This document shows positions 49,308 to 49,381 of a stretch of DNA of 49,381 bases, piece after piece. Each line of letters opens with the position of its first letter. The stretch's first letter is position 1. Location of the stretch: assembly GCA_042569785.1 (NCBI GenBank), contig JBHPGW010000013.1, forward strand, positions 1-49,381, in the 5' to 3' direction. The stretch comes from JBHPGW01 sp042569785 (lineage in GTDB: Bacteria > Planctomycetota > Phycisphaerae > Sedimentisphaerales > Anaerobacaceae). Below the pieces are notes generated by a model. It searched no databases, was not told the origin of the DNA, and was given only the letters and a program-made list of their open reading frames with translations. The position numbers and the translations under genes were made by a program.

Positions 49308-49381
49308 AAAAAAACGCCACCCCCAAAACGAGCCCCCGATGTGAAATCGAGGGATATCTCCCAAACTTTCAGCCCACCGCA

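Noticed and set aside
1..49381. CRISPR array, insertion sequence or prophage
   Set aside because: No regularly spaced direct repeats of 24-40 bases, no transposase or integrase motif, and no phage structural gene in either strand.

Overview
The window looks like a stretch of a planctomycete chromosome, most likely class Phycisphaerae (a Sedimentisphaerales-like anaerobe). This is inferred from PEP-CTERM proteins, a large type II secretion operon with an Asn-Glu-Pro-rich secretin, an archaeal-style tungstate/molybdate transporter, a K+-dependent membrane pyrophosphatase and moderate GC. No 16S rRNA is present, so the placement is tentative. I see no insertion sequence, prophage or CRISPR array. 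Almost every gene is intact and tightly packed.

Layout. 1-2088: three small exported proteins, two with PEP-CTERM tails, closed by a strong terminator. 2087-5594 (minus): biotin operon bioB-bioF-esterase-bioC, every junction overlapping, read from an apparently leaderless promoter. 5672-6760: rplM-rpsI. 6839-10869: arginine genes argC and argJ, with a DUF3800 gene, a minus-strand small-RNA candidate and a C-N hydrolase between them. 11006-13432: hppA. 13544-16102: rsfS-argS-yjbQ. 16103-16585: a gene-poor stretch with a strongly folded RNA candidate. 16586-21912: yggS, wtpABC (oxyanion import), moaA, a MOSC protein and mogA, a molybdenum/tungsten uptake and pterin-cofactor operon.

21923-26529 (minus): gyrA, then a lipoprotein secretin and a small companion protein. 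26742-26824: tRNA-Tyr. 26865-32538 (minus): resB-ccsA (cytochrome c maturation), then accA, a YgjP-type metalloprotease and uup. 32705-36731 (plus): a FAD/Fe-S D-2-hydroxyacid dehydrogenase fusion coupled to a histone-deacetylase-like enzyme. 36732-49036 (minus): a complete type II secretion operon in the order gspE-F-G-H-I-J-K-L-M-C-D behind a perfect TTGACA-17-TATAAT promoter.

The most unusual signal is a family of degenerate tandem repeats with a strict 7-bp period. It occurs at eight places, mostly in gene spacers or at gene starts, and it has been taken into coding sequence in gspL, gspH, gspI, wtpB and rsfS. Other points of interest: a compact promoter-hairpins-terminator unit (8665-8756) that looks like an undescribed small RNA; a BioB lacking two of the four classical auxiliary-cluster ligands; a 1011-residue GspD with six N1-type ring domains; and a GyrA with non-canonical residues at both quinolone-determining positions.
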